Made by a program: the position numbers and the translations under genes | The notes under the pieces: generated by a model | Seen by the model: the letters and a program-made list of their open reading frames with translations, nothing else | Told to the model about the DNA's origin: nothing | Databases searched by the model: none | Assembly: GCF_035918235.1 (NCBI RefSeq) | Contig: NZ_CP109485.1 | Span: 9,579,001-9,643,000 of the forward strand | Direction: 5' to 3' | DNA length: 64,000 nt | Origin: Streptomyces sp. NBC_01445 | GTDB lineage: Bacteria; Actinomycetota; Actinomycetes; Streptomycetales; Streptomycetaceae | Part shown: positions 26,890 through 35,809 of the stretch, one piece after another | How the letters are laid out: the number at the start of each line of letters is the position of its first letter | Numbering within the stretch: the stretch's first letter is position 1

Positions 26890-28437
26890 TCAGGCGCCCA
26901 CGGCGTGCGTGACGTCGGCCAGCTCGGCCCGCAGCACATGCTTGGTGATCTTCCCCGACGGAGTACGCGGCAGCTCACGGCGGAGGACCAGCTCGCGGGG
27001 GATCTTGTAGCGGGCGATCCGCGTCTCGAGCCACGCGCGCACGCCCGCCAGGTCCGGTTCCGTACCGTCGTGCGGCACGACGACGGCCACCACGGTCTCG
27101 CCCCACTGCGGGTGCGGGCGGCCGACGACGGCGACGTCGAGCACGTCAGGATGGCCGCGCAGCGCGCCCTCCACCTCCTGCGAGGCGACGTTCTCGCCGC
27201 CGGTGATGATCACGTCCTTCATCCGGTCCACGACCGTGACGAAGCCGTCCTCATCGACCCGTCCCAGGTCGCCGCTGCGGTACCAGTCGCCCGCGAACAC
27301 CTCGGCGGTGGCGGCCTCGTCGTCGAGGTAGCCGACCATGCGCGTGTCCGAGCGCAGCCAGATCTCCCCGGTATCGCCCGGACCGGCATCCGTGCCGTCG
27401 GGGCGGACGACGCGCAGATCCACACCGGGCATGCCGTGGCACCCGATCGAACCGGCCTTGGTCACCTGCTCGGCGGGGGAGAGTGAGGTCCCCGCGGGGC
27501 CCATTTCGCTCATCCCGTACACCTGATGGAAGTCCTGCGAGCCGTACGCCTTCATCAGCCGGCGCGCGGTGTCGGCGTCCAGAGGCCCGGCGCCGTAGAT
27601 CCACGCGCGCACAGAGGTGAGGTCGAAGTCGGCGAAGTCGGCGACGGCTTGCACGGGGGCGATGAGCGCGATCGGCGCCGCGAACATCGCGGTGACCCGC
27701 TCGCGCTGGATCGTCTCCAGCATGCCGCGAGGATCGTACTCGCGCTGCAGCACGACCGTGGCCCCGCGCACCAGCGTGCCGAGCGTCCAGTTGTTGAGGG
27801 GGGAGGCGTGCCAGATCGGCATGCAGATCAGGAACCGCTCGTCAGGGACGAGGGGGATCGTGTCCGCCGTGTGCCCGGCCGTCAGGGCGATGCCGCGGTG
27901 CGTGTGCACACAGCCCTTGGGGGTCCCGGAGGTGCCTGACGTGTAGAGGATCTGCGCGATGTCGCTGTCCGGGCCCGGTTCCCCGCGGGACGGCTCGGCT
28001 CGCGCAACGAGGGACTCGAAACTGTCCGCGGGGCGCGTGTCCGCGTCGGCGTCGGGGTGGCTGACCAGCCAGGGCACGTTCACCGCCTCGGCGGCAGCGG
28101 TCGCGCGCCCGCCGATCTCCGCGTCGACGAGCATCAGCCTGGCTCCGCAGTGCAGGAGCTGGCGCGTCACCTCGGCAGTCTGCAGTTTGTGGTTGACGGG
28201 TACCAGGGTGGCGCCCGCGTGCCAGGCGCCGAACGCCGCGAACAGGAAGGCGGGGGTGTTGTACGTCATCACCGCGAGACGGTCGCCCGGCCGCAGCCCG
28301 GCCTCGCTCAGTACCGTCGCGGCGCGCCGGGCGGCTTCGTCGAACTCCCGGTAGCTCCACCGCTGTTCGCGATAGACGACCGCTTCCTTGTCGCCGGCCG
28401 AGCGAACCACGCCGTCCAGCAGGGCACTGAGGTGCAT
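26890..28437 (-). CDS. Acyl-CoA synthetase (AMP-binding, class I adenylate-forming)
   Basis: 515 residues from the ATG at 28437 (GGAG six bases upstream; the frame is open 25 codons further). The ANL motifs are complete: P-loop ILYTSGTSGTPKGCVHTH, YGMSEMGPAG, the hinge region YRSGDLGRVDEDGFVTVVDRMKD, and the C-terminal lysine motif TPSGKITKHVLR. It activates a carboxylic acid as acyl-AMP and then CoA thioester; medium-chain or aryl acids are likely. It is divergent from a TetR gene and an acyl-CoA dehydrogenase gene, with which it makes an acid-activation and dehydrogenation pair. Confidence 0.9.
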   Translation of the reverse strand: MHLSALLDGVVRSAGDKEAVVYREQRWSYREFDEAARRAATVLSEAGLRPGDRLAVMTYNTPAFLFAAFGAWHAGATLVPVNHKLQTAEVTRQLLHCGARLMLVDAEIGGRATAAAEAVNVPWLVSHPDADADTRPADSFESLVARAEPSRGEPGPDSDIAQILYTSGTSGTPKGCVHTHRGIALTAGHTADTIPLVPDERFLICMPIWHASPLNNWTLGTLVRGATVVLQREYDPRGMLETIQRERVTAMFAAPIALIAPVQAVADFADFDLTSVRAWIYGAGPLDADTARRLMKAYGSQDFHQVYGMSEMGPAGTSLSPAEQVTKAGSIGCHGMPGVDLRVVRPDGTDAGPGDTGEIWLRSDTRMVGYLDDEAATAEVFAGDWYRSGDLGRVDEDGFVTVVDRMKDVIITGGENVASQEVEGALRGHPDVLDVAVVGRPHPQWGETVVAVVVPHDGTEPDLAGVRAWLETRIARYKIPRELVLRRELPRTPSGKITKHVLRAELADVTHAVGA

Positions 28438-28488
28438 CACGTTCTCCTGACGAGCCGGGCCGACGGAACCGACCGTGGCGGGAAACTC

Positions 28489-28502
28489 TGAATCATGGTT
28501 CA
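28489..28502. promoter_or_regulatory. Near-palindromic operator candidate TGAATCATGGTTCA
   Basis: A 14-base near-perfect palindrome (half-sites TGAAtCAT/ATGgTTCA) in the 73-base gap between the divergent acyl-CoA ligase (start 28437) and TetR (start 28511) genes. It ends eight bases before the TetR start codon, so binding would repress the regulator itself and probably the ligase. The TetR encoded at 28511 is the likely ligand-responsive protein. Confidence 0.55.
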
Positions 28503-28510
28503 CTTCTTTC

Positions 28511-29119
28511 ATGGCCTACCGCAAGACCCCAGCCGAAATCAGCCGGCTCGAAGCCGCGAGAGAGCGGCTCGTCTCCTGCGCCACCTCGGTCGTGGCGGAA
28601 GTGGGCTGGTCACAGGCGTCCGTGACCGCCGTCGCCGACTCGGCGGGCATCGCGGCAGGCTCCGTGTACCAGCACTTCCCGTCCAAGGCGGCCCTCGCCG
28701 TGGAAGTGTTCCGGCGCGCCGCGGGGCGCGAGGTGGATGTCCTGGGTGAGGTGCTGCACGGTCCGGGAGACCCCGTCGAACGGCTCCGCCGCGGCGTCGA
28801 GATCTTCGCCCGCCGCGCCCTGGAGAACCGCGGCCTCGCCTACGCCCTGCTCGCGGCCCCCGCCGAACCCGCGGTCGGCGCCGAGCGGCTCGACTTTCGC
28901 CGCCGCTACCGCACGCTGTGGGCCGAGGTGGTGCGCGAGGGCACGGCGACGGGCCAACTACCCCCACAGAACGCCGAGATCACCGCGGCCGCCCTGACCG
29001 GAGCCATCGGAGAAGTGCTCGTCGACCCGCTCGGCACCCCCGACGAGAACGCCACCGAGCAACTACTCACCGACCTCACCGCCGCGGCACTGCGCTGCGC
29101 GGGCGCCCCGACCGCCTGA
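28511..29119 (+). CDS. TetR-family transcriptional regulator
   Basis: 202 residues from the ATG at 28511 (MAYRKTPAEISRLEAARERL). The HTH is VTAVADSAGIAAGSVYQHFPSKAALAVEVFRRAAGREVDVL, and the C-terminal domain carries LENRGLAYALLAAPAEPAVGAERLDFRRRYRTLW. The layout matches TetR regulators that sit beside acyl-CoA dehydrogenase genes. A frame with an extra 12 codons exists upstream but overlaps the operator. It leads the acyl-CoA dehydrogenase gene by 29 bases and is divergent from the acyl-CoA ligase. Confidence 0.88.
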   Translation: MAYRKTPAEISRLEAARERLVSCATSVVAEVGWSQASVTAVADSAGIAAGSVYQHFPSKAALAVEVFRRAAGREVDVLGEVLHGPGDPVERLRRGVEIFARRALENRGLAYALLAAPAEPAVGAERLDFRRRYRTLWAEVVREGTATGQLPPQNAEITAAALTGAIGEVLVDPLGTPDENATEQLLTDLTAAALRCAGAPTA

Positions 29120-29148
29120 TTCCCACCCGCTCAACCGGAGGAGGCCCC

Positions 29149-30789
29149 ATGCCCAGCAACCCCACCGCCGTGACGCACGAAGTGACCAACCAGGCACCGC
29201 CGTTGACCGGCCACGACATCGCAGACGACCCGGTCCTCATCGAGGGCGTGCGCCGCGAGGGCGCCGCATGGTCGCTCGACGACCTCCACCGGATCGGCCG
29301 CCGCGCGGGCAGCGAGGAGGTACAGCGCTGGGCCGACGAGGCCAACCGCTACGAGCCGGTGCTGCGCACCCACGACCGCTACGGCAACCGCATCGACGAA
29401 GTCGACTTCCACCCCTCGTACCACGCCCTGATGGACGTGGCGGTGGGCGAGGGGCTGGCCGGCAGTGCCTGGGCGGACGAACGGCCCGGCGCGCATGTGG
29501 CGCGGGCCGCGGCCTTCATGGTGTGGAGCAGCACCGAGGCCGGGCACGGCTGCCCCGTCTCCATGACGTACGCCGTTGTCCCCGCCCTGCGCCACGCCCC
29601 CGACCTGGCCAAGATCTACGAGCCCCTGCTCACCAGCCGTGTCTACGAACCCGGTCTGCACACCCCGGGCGAGAAGGGGGGCCTGCTCGCCGGCATGGGG
29701 ATGACGGAGAAGCAGGGTGGCACCGATGTGCGCGCAAACACCACCTCCGCCACCGAACAGGCCGACGGGACCTGGCGGTTGCGCGGTCACAAGTGGTTCA
29801 CCAGCGCCCCGATGAACGACCTGTTCCTTGTGCTCGCCCAGGCGCCCGGCGGCCTGTCCTGCTTCCTGGTCCCGCGCGTCCTGCCCGACGGCAGCCGCAA
29901 CACCTTCCGCATCCAGCGTCTCAAGGACAAGCTCGGCAACCGCTCCAACGCGTCGAGCGAGCCCGAGTTCGACGACACCGTGGCCTGGCTCGTCGGCGCC
30001 GAGGGCAAGGGCGTCCGCACCATCATCGACATGGTGACCATGACGCGGCTCGACTGCGTCCTCGGCTCCGCCGCCGGCACCCGCGCCGCACTGGCCCAGG
30101 CCGCCCACCACGCCCGCCACCGCTCGGTGTTCGGCGCCAAGCTCATCGACCAGCCGCTGATGCGCAACGTACTGGCCGACCTCGCCGTGGAGTCCGAGGC
30201 CGCCACCACGCTCGCGCTGCGCCTGGCCGGCGCCGCCGACCGCGCCCAGCACGGCGACGAGGGGGAGCGCGCCTTCCTGCGCCTGGCGACGGCGGTCGGC
30301 AAGTACTGGGTGTGCAAGCGGCAGCCCGTAGCGGTGGCCGAGGCCCTGGAATGCCTCGGCGGCAACGGATATGACGAGGCATCAGGCATGCCGCGGCTGT
30401 ACCGCGATGCCCCGCTCAACGGCATCTGGGAGGGCTCCGGCAACGTCAACGCCCTGGACATGCTGCGGGCGTTGGCCCGTGAGCCCGAGTCCCTGGAGGC
30501 GTTCCGTACGGAGATCGAGGCGGCGGCCGGCGGTGACCGGCGACTCGACACGGCCTGGCAGGAGCTGCAGGGCGAGCTGGTCCTGACCGAGGACGCGCCG
30601 CTGCGGGCCCGCCGCGTCATCGAACGCGCGGCCCTCGTGCTGCAGGGTTCGCTCCTGGTCCGGCACGCACCGGCCGCCGTGGCGGACGCGTTCTGCGCGT
30701 CGCGGCTCGCCGGGGACCGCGGACTCGCCTTCGGGACGCTGCCGCCAAGGACCGATTTCGCGGGGCTGCTGGAGCGACTTCCTGCGTGA
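29149..30789 (+). CDS. Acyl-CoA dehydrogenase, AidB-like
   Basis: 546 residues, longer than the 380-residue standard type and matching the AidB/ACAD11-like branch. Flavin-site sequence MGMTEKQGGTDVRANTT is present, then the beta-domain GHKWFTSAPMNDLFLVLAQ, the helix with RHRSVFGAKLIDQPLMRNVLADLAVE, and the C-terminal CLGGNGYDEASGMPRLYRDAPLNGIWEGSGNV that closes the active site. AidB relatives bind FAD; some act on acyl-CoA and some bind DNA in alkylation response. Here, co-transcribed with a TetR and opposite an acyl-CoA ligase, an acyl-CoA oxidation role is likelier. GGAGGAGG precedes the ATG. Confidence 0.88.
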   Translation: MPSNPTAVTHEVTNQAPPLTGHDIADDPVLIEGVRREGAAWSLDDLHRIGRRAGSEEVQRWADEANRYEPVLRTHDRYGNRIDEVDFHPSYHALMDVAVGEGLAGSAWADERPGAHVARAAAFMVWSSTEAGHGCPVSMTYAVVPALRHAPDLAKIYEPLLTSRVYEPGLHTPGEKGGLLAGMGMTEKQGGTDVRANTTSATEQADGTWRLRGHKWFTSAPMNDLFLVLAQAPGGLSCFLVPRVLPDGSRNTFRIQRLKDKLGNRSNASSEPEFDDTVAWLVGAEGKGVRTIIDMVTMTRLDCVLGSAAGTRAALAQAAHHARHRSVFGAKLIDQPLMRNVLADLAVESEAATTLALRLAGAADRAQHGDEGERAFLRLATAVGKYWVCKRQPVAVAEALECLGGNGYDEASGMPRLYRDAPLNGIWEGSGNVNALDMLRALAREPESLEAFRTEIEAAAGGDRRLDTAWQELQGELVLTEDAPLRARRVIERAALVLQGSLLVRHAPAAVADAFCASRLAGDRGLAFGTLPPRTDFAGLLERLPA

Positions 30790-30843
30790 CGTTCGCAGGC
30801 CTTCGCCCGCGCTGAACGGACGCACGGGCGGGAGTCCTTCACT

Positions 30844-30877
30844 GGTGGCCGCGTCGAACGACAGCTTCGCGGCCACC
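30844..30877 (+). terminator. Stem-loop GGTGGCCGCG...CGCGGCCACC
   Basis: A perfect ten-base stem with a 14-base loop, 55 bases after the stop of the acyl-CoA dehydrogenase gene. It has no T-run. It separates that gene from the degraded zone that follows. Confidence 0.6.
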
Positions 30878-30984
30878 GTCACCCCGTCGGTTCGGATTGA
30901 CCGGAACCTTGCCTGAAGACCGGTTCCCTGAGGCGGGACCCCGGTAGCTTCGCGCGTATGGTCCCGCACGCCCCAACTCCCGGT

Positions 30985-31138
30985 TGTGTGCTCGGCGTTG
31001 ACGGGCGCCGTCACCCTGACGGCAGCCGACCTCGCCGCCCGCCTGATCCTCGTACCGCTAGAGGTTCCGGTGGGTGCGCTGACCGCGCTGGTCGGTGCGC
31101 CCTATCTGCTGTGGCTGCTCGGCAGGTCGCACCGCTGA
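30985..31138 (+). pseudogene. 3' fragment of a FecCD-type siderophore ABC permease
   Basis: The plus strand from about 30985 reads CSALTGAVTLTAADLAARLI, LVPLEVPVGALTALVGAPYLLWLL and ends GRSHR at a TGA at 31136-31138. The AADLxAR...P.E.PVG..TA..GAP.FLWLL pattern is the conserved last two helices of iron-siderophore permeases (BtuC/FecCD). Only about 50 of 340 residues are left. No other transporter part is nearby, so most of the locus was deleted. The stop lies five bases from the convergent LysR remnant. Confidence 0.65.
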
Positions 31139-31143
31139 TCCCT

Positions 31144-31800
31144 TCACATCCTTGGGCTTCCTGCGTCCTCTCGATAGAGGTCGGCCAGCAGGGCGACCGC
31201 GGCGTGGGTGGCGGGATGCGGGCTCTGTTGCGGCCAGATCAGGTGTACGGGGACGGGTTCGGTGTCGCGCAGAAGGCGATAGGCGATGCCGTCGCGACGG
31301 TACTGCGTGGCCGTGGACTGCGGAGTGACGCCGACGCAGCGGCCCGTGGCGATGGCGGCGAGCCAGTCGTCGACGTCCTGGATGTACTCCACGTGGGGAC
31401 GGGCCCCTTCGGGCCACAGGTCCAGGGTGGTGGTGCCGGTGCGGCGGTCCACCACGAGGGTGCGCTCGCGGATCTCCGACAGGCGGATGCCGCGGCGCCT
31501 GGCCCACGGGTCGTCGGAGGCGAGAGCGACGTAGCGGCGCTCGTGCCCGACCAGGGCGTGAGCGTAGCGCCGGGTGTCGATGGCGGTCCTGATGACGGCC
31601 ATGTCGCACAGGCCCTCGGCGAGCCCGCCGGTGGGGGTGTTGTGACGGATCAGGTGGAGCTCGACGTCGGGGTAGCGGTCGCGCCAGCGGCGCTGGAACT
31701 CGGCGGTGTGCCGCCCCATCGCGGACCAGGCGTGGCCGATGCGCAGGCGCGTGTGACCGGTGGTCGCCTGGCGGACCAGTTCGTCGGCCTCGGCGAGCAT
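31144..31800 (-). pseudogene. LysR-family regulator lacking its DNA-binding domain
   Basis: From about MLAEADELVRQ at 31800 to the stop at 31144 this is a normal LysR effector domain: TRLRIGHAWSAMGRHTAEFQRRWRDRYPDVELHLIRH, then the two alpha/beta lobes, ending VALLADLYRED. In intact relatives EADELVRQ falls near residue 85, directly after the linker helix. Here everything before it, including the helix-turn-helix and promoter, is missing. The sequence upstream belongs to the 5'-truncated EamA gene on the other strand. It cannot act as a DNA-binding regulator. Confidence 0.8.
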
Positions 31801-31828
31801 ATGATTCACCGCCGCCCAGTGGCGGCCG

Positions 31829-32497
31829 GTGGTGGGACTGGCCATGGTGTTCGCGACCATGAACCTGACGCTGTACATGGCGATCGACCGGATCGGGCTC
31901 GGTCTGGCGGTCACCCTCGAGTTCCTCGGGCCGCTCACCGTCGCCCTCGCGGGCTCCCGCCGTCGCGTCGACCTGGTCTGCGCTCTCGTCGCCTGCACGG
32001 CAGTACTGGTCCTCACCCGGCCCCGGCCCAGCACCGACTACCTCGGCATCGCCCTGGCCCTGCTCGCCGCCGTGTGCTGGGGCTGCTACATCCTTCTCAA
32101 CCGCACCGTGGGGCAGCGCCTGCCCGGGATCGAGGGTTCTGCGGCCGCCGCACTCGTCTCCGGCACGCTCTACGTGCCGGTCGGCATCACCGTACTGTGC
32201 CTGCACCGGCCGACCGCAGCCGCGCTCCTGTGCGCGCTGGCAGCCGGTGTGCTGTCCTCCGCGGTGCCCTTCCTCGCCGATCTGCTCGCGCTGCGACGCG
32301 TCCCCGCCCACTTCTTCGGGATCTTCATGAGCGTCAACCCGGTGTGCGCGGCACTGGTGGGCCTGGTGATACTCGGCCAGCACCTAGACCCGGCATCGTG
32401 GACGGCCATCGCCGTGATCGTTGCCGCGAACGCCGTGGCCGTGGGCACGGCAGCGCACCGCCCTCCGGCCCGTCAAGACCACCCGGGCGGGGTGTGA
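31829..32497 (+). pseudogene. EamA/RhtA-type transporter lacking its N-terminal helices
   Basis: About 222 residues that begin inside the protein: LAMVFATMNLTLYMAIDRIGLGLAVTLEFLGPLTVALAG is the third/fourth helix of the first EamA repeat, followed by a complete second repeat (ALLAAVCWGCYILLNRTVG ... FFGIFMSVNPVCAALVGLVILGQ). Intact RhtA-like exporters have about 290 residues, so about 70 are gone. A GTG at 31829 could start translation but the topology would be broken. The missing 5' end is shared with the truncated LysR gene at the same junction (31801-31828). The stop is 13 bases from the next LysR start. Confidence 0.75.
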
Positions 32498-32510
32498 ATA
32501 GAGTGGGCGA

Positions 32511-33461
32511 GTGGATCTCAACGCTGTGCGCACCTTTGTCGCGGCCGCGGATGCCGGCCAGTTCCAGGAAGCCGCCGCAGCCCTGTCGATCACCCAGCAA
32601 GCCGTCTCCAAGCGCATCGCCGTGCTGGAAAAGGACCTGGGAGTACGGCTGTTCACCCGCACACCACGTGGCGCCGAGCTCACCATCGACGGCCAGGCGT
32701 TCCTGCCCCACGCCCGCGAACTCCTCCGGGCGGAGGACCGGGCCGATGCCTCCGTGCGCCCCGGCCGGCGCGCCCTGCGCGTCGACGTGATCAACCGGCG
32801 GATCGCTCCGGCGGTGCTTCTCCAGGACTTCTATCGCACGCGTCCTGACATCGAGCTCGACGTCGTGACCCTGAACGTCGACGTCGACACCGCGATCGCC
32901 GCCGTCGAAGCCGGGACGATCGATGCCACGTTCCACGCGATCACCGTCGCCGAGCATCACCTGCCGGCCTCGATCAGGACCACCCGAGTGATCGACGACC
33001 CGCACGAGCTTCTCGTCGGGCCCTCCCATCCGCTGGCCGATGCCGACAGCGTCACGCCCGCACAGCTCGCCGGACACCGCATCTGGATGCCCGGCATGGC
33101 ACCCGGCACAGAGTGGGCCGACTACTACGACGAGTTCGCCGCCGCATTCGGGCTCACGATCGATGTCGTCGGGCCCGTTTTCGGGAACGAGGCGCTGCTG
33201 GACGAGATCGCCGACTCCGCCGACCTCGCGACCCTCGTGGGCGAAGGATCGCGCTATCTCTGGCCCGACAGTTATGACCTGCGGCGCATCCCGGTGCGGA
33301 ACCCGACGCCGGTCTACCCGATGTCCCTGATCTGGCGCGGCGACAATCGGCATCCGGCGCTCGACGCGTTCCGCGCCCACCTGGAGGCGACCCGAGCGCA
33401 GACCCCGGACCCCGACGTCTGGGAACCGACGTGGAGACAGCGGACCGCCAGAAGGTCGTGA
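32511..33461 (+). CDS. LysR-family transcriptional regulator
   Basis: 316 residues, complete. The winged HTH is MDLNAVRTFVAAADAGQFQEAAAALSITQQAVSKRIAVLEKDLGVRLFTRTPRGAELTIDG. An effector domain follows (LRVDVINRRIAPAVLLQDF ... ELLVGPSHPLADADSVTPAQLAGHRIWMPG). It starts with GTG at 32511. It lies head-to-tail after the truncated EamA gene, 13 bases away, and before the IS1182-like element. No intact target gene is adjacent; it may have regulated the EamA exporter. Confidence 0.88.
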   Translation: MDLNAVRTFVAAADAGQFQEAAAALSITQQAVSKRIAVLEKDLGVRLFTRTPRGAELTIDGQAFLPHARELLRAEDRADASVRPGRRALRVDVINRRIAPAVLLQDFYRTRPDIELDVVTLNVDVDTAIAAVEAGTIDATFHAITVAEHHLPASIRTTRVIDDPHELLVGPSHPLADADSVTPAQLAGHRIWMPGMAPGTEWADYYDEFAAAFGLTIDVVGPVFGNEALLDEIADSADLATLVGEGSRYLWPDSYDLRRIPVRNPTPVYPMSLIWRGDNRHPALDAFRAHLEATRAQTPDPDVWEPTWRQRTARRS

Positions 33462-33505
33462 GACCCAAGGCAGGGTCCGCCCTTCAGCAGGATCTAGCGC
33501 GGAAC

Positions 33506-33533
33506 CCCGGGCGTTCACGACTCCGTTGGGAAA
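33506..33533 (+). repeat. Left terminal inverted repeat of the IS1182-like element
   Basis: 28 bases starting CCCGGGCGTTCACGACTCCG and ending in GGGAAA; complementary to 35294-35321 except for a two-base swap (TC versus GA) in the middle of the outer half. Confidence 0.85.
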
Positions 33534-33606
33534 GTCGTGATTCGGGCAGTGCTGTGTCGTTCGTCTTGCTGATGGCTATGGTCGTTGGCGGGATGGGGAG
33601 AGCGGG

Positions 33607-35267
33607 ATGTCGTTGGAGTCGCGGTCGGATGACGGAGTGCCTGAGCTGACGGCTCGGGTGGTGCGGGCCTCGTTCCCCAAGGGGACTTTGGCCATCCGGA
33701 TCAGGGAAGTGCTCGGTCCGGTGTTCACGGACGAGGATTTCGCCGGGGCCTTTGCTGATCGAGGCCGGCCCGCGATCTCGCCAGGGGCTCTGGCGCTGGT
33801 GTCGGTGCTGCAATATGCCGAAGGACTCTCCGACCGGCAGGCCGCTGACCAGGTGCGAGCGCGCATGGACTGGAAGTTCCTGTTGGGGCTGGAGCTGGAT
33901 GATCCCGGCTTCGACTTCACCGTCCTGGGGGATTTCCGCTCCCGTCTGATCACGCACGGGCTGGAAGAGCGGGTCTTGGAGGTGGTGCTGGCGCGGCTCT
34001 CGGACGCCGGGCTGCTGCGGGCGGGCGGCCGGCAGCGCACCGACTCGACGCACGTGCTGGCCGCGGTGCGCACGCTGAACCGGATGGAGTTCGTCGGTGA
34101 GACGCTGCGGGCGGCGCTGGAGGCGCTGGCCGCGGCCGCTCCGGACTGGCTGAGCGGATTGATCAGCCCCGGGTGGGTGGAGCGCTACGGGGCCAAGGTC
34201 GACAACTACCGCTTCCCGAAAGGGGAGAACGTCCGTCGGGAATGGGCCGAGCAGGTCGGCCGGGACGGGTTCGCTCTGCTTGACGCCATTGATGGGCCGG
34301 CCGCTGTGGCCTGGCTGCGCGAGGTGCCCGCAGTGCGGATCCTGCGCCGGGCCTGGGCAGAGCAGTATCACCGGGACGGGCAGGGGTGCGCTGGCGGGAG
34401 GGCAAGGACCTCCCGCCGGCCAGAGACCGGCTGTCCTCGCCCTATGACACCGACGCCCACTACGGCATCAAACGCGGGACGGGCTGGTGCGGATTCAAAG
34501 TCCACCTGAGCGAGACCTGCGAGCCGGACGCACCCCACCTGATCACGAATGTGGAGACCACCAACGCCACCGTCAACGACACCGAGGTCACCGCAACCAT
34601 CCACCAGCATCTGGATGAACGGGGGTTGAGGCCGCGTGAGCATGTGGTGGACGCCGGTTACGTCACCGCCGCCCACATCCTGGCCGCCCACGAAGACCAT
34701 GGCATCGACCTGGTCGGTCCCGTCGGCGCTGATACCCACCACAACGGACGGGACGCGCAGGCACCGGACCTGACTCAGGCCGCCTTCACCACCAACTGGA
34801 ACGCCAGGAAGGTTATCTGCCCTCAGGGCGCGTCCAGTGTCAGCTGGTCCCAACAGCGCAAGGCCAGTGGGACCGTGCTCGTCCGGGTGCACTTCGCACT
34901 CGCCGACTGCGATCCATGCCCGCTGAGAGCGCGCTGCACCAAAGCAGCCAACGGCAAATGGGGCCGCAGCCTGACCCTGCTGCCCCGAGAGCAGCAACAG
35001 ATCCTCGAAGAACGACGTGCCGAGCAGCAGACCGACGAGTGGAAGGCCCGCTACGACGTGCGAGCCGGGGTGGAGGGCACCATCTCCCAGGCCGTCCGCC
35101 GCACCCATCTGCGCCGCACTCCCTACCGAGGCCAGCACAAGACCCACCTCGCCAACGTCCTCTCCGCCACCGCCCTCAACCTCACCCGAATCGACGCCTG
35201 GCTGCGGGGCACCCCACTCGGCACCACCCGCGTCTCCCACCTCGCACGCCTCACCCTCGCGGCATGA
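33607..35267 (+). pseudogene. IS1182-family transposase, split by a -1 frameshift
   Basis: The first frame (ATG at 33607) encodes the N-terminal half: FPKGTLAIRIREVLGPVFTDEDFAGAF, LSDRQAADQVRARMDWKFLLGLELDDPGFDFTVLGDFRSRL, then QRTDSTHV, the first catalytic aspartate region. Near 34380-34386 the frame must drop back by one: QYHRDGQG is followed in the other frame by VRWREGKDLPPARDRLSSPYDTDAHYGIK. That half continues through VDAGYV and the RAGVEGTISQAVR glutamate motif to the end at 35267. Restored, it would be about 553 residues, normal for the family. I see no clear slippery heptamer with a following structure, so mutation is likelier than programmed shifting. Confidence 0.8.
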
Positions 35268-35293
35268 CCCGCCCCCGAGAGCCGATTTATGGA

Positions 35294-35321
35294 TTTCCCA
35301 ACGGAGTCGTTCACGCCCGGG
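35294..35321 (-). repeat. Right terminal inverted repeat of the IS1182-like element
   Basis: 28 bases from TTTCCCAACGGAGTCG to CCCGGG, complementary to 33506-33533 at 26 of 28 positions. It begins 27 bases after the transposase stop. Confidence 0.85.
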
Positions 35322-35381
35322 AGGAAGCGCTTCTCTGGGCTGCTGTTACCTGCAGGTTCCCATGGGTCCGCACGGTTGGCC

Positions 35382-35809
35382 TCAGCCGGGACGTTTCTGG
35401 TTCTCGACGTACTTCTTGATGATCGACAGGGGGGCGCCTGCGCACGAGGCGGCAAAGTACGAGGGCGACCAGAAGTGGTCACCCCACAGGTACGTGCGGA
35501 TGTGCCCGGGAACTCCTGACGGATCCTGCGGGCGGAGACGCCCTTGAGGGAGCCGACCAGCCGGGACAGGGAGACCTTCGGCGGGTAGTGCACCAGCAGG
35601 TGCACGTGATCGGTCTCGCCGTTGAACTCGACCAACTCTGTTTCGAAGTCCGCGCAGACGGCGCGCATGACTTCCTCGCAGCGTCGAAGGATCTCGTCGG
35701 TGAACGGTCCGCGCCGGTACTTGGGTGTGAAGACCAAATGGGCGTGGAGGGTGTGGACGACCGTGGGACCCTTACGAATATTGGGGTTTGGCTCCCAGCA
35801 TGGTGACAT
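35382..35809 (-). pseudogene. tnpA: IS200-type Y1 transposase TnpA, frameshifted
   Basis: From the ATG at 35809 the protein reads NIRKGPTVVHTLHAHLVFTPKYRRGPFTDEIL, with the HUH motif as H68-V-H70 (TDHVHLLVHYPP). After RRIRQEFPG, near 35500, one base is missing. The true continuation GHIRTYLWGDHFWSPSYFAAS, then LSIIKKYVENQKRPG with the nucleophilic tyrosine, is in the neighbouring frame and stops at 35382. As written, the HUH metal site and the catalytic tyrosine are never in one protein, so this copy cannot cut DNA unless it is helped in trans. Length if repaired is about 142 residues, normal for the family. Confidence 0.8.

Larger units (their letters stand above)
33506..35321 (+). mobile_element. 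IS1182-family insertion sequence, about 1.8 kb
   Basis: Bounded by 28-base terminal inverted repeats: the left end at 33506-33533 (starting CCCGGGCGTTCACGAC) and the right end at 35294-35321 (its complement), matching at 26 of 28 positions. The element holds only the transposase, which is split by a frameshift. GGAA lies at 33501-33504 and again at 35323-35326, a possible four-base target duplication if one more base is counted at each end; this is weak evidence. It sits between the intact LysR gene and an IS200/IS605 element. Confidence 0.85.

Noticed and set aside
34370..34395. Programmed -1 frameshifting in the IS1182 transposase
   Set aside because: No clear X-XXY-YYZ slippery sequence with a downstream structure at the shift site; simple mutation is preferred unless other copies show the same break.
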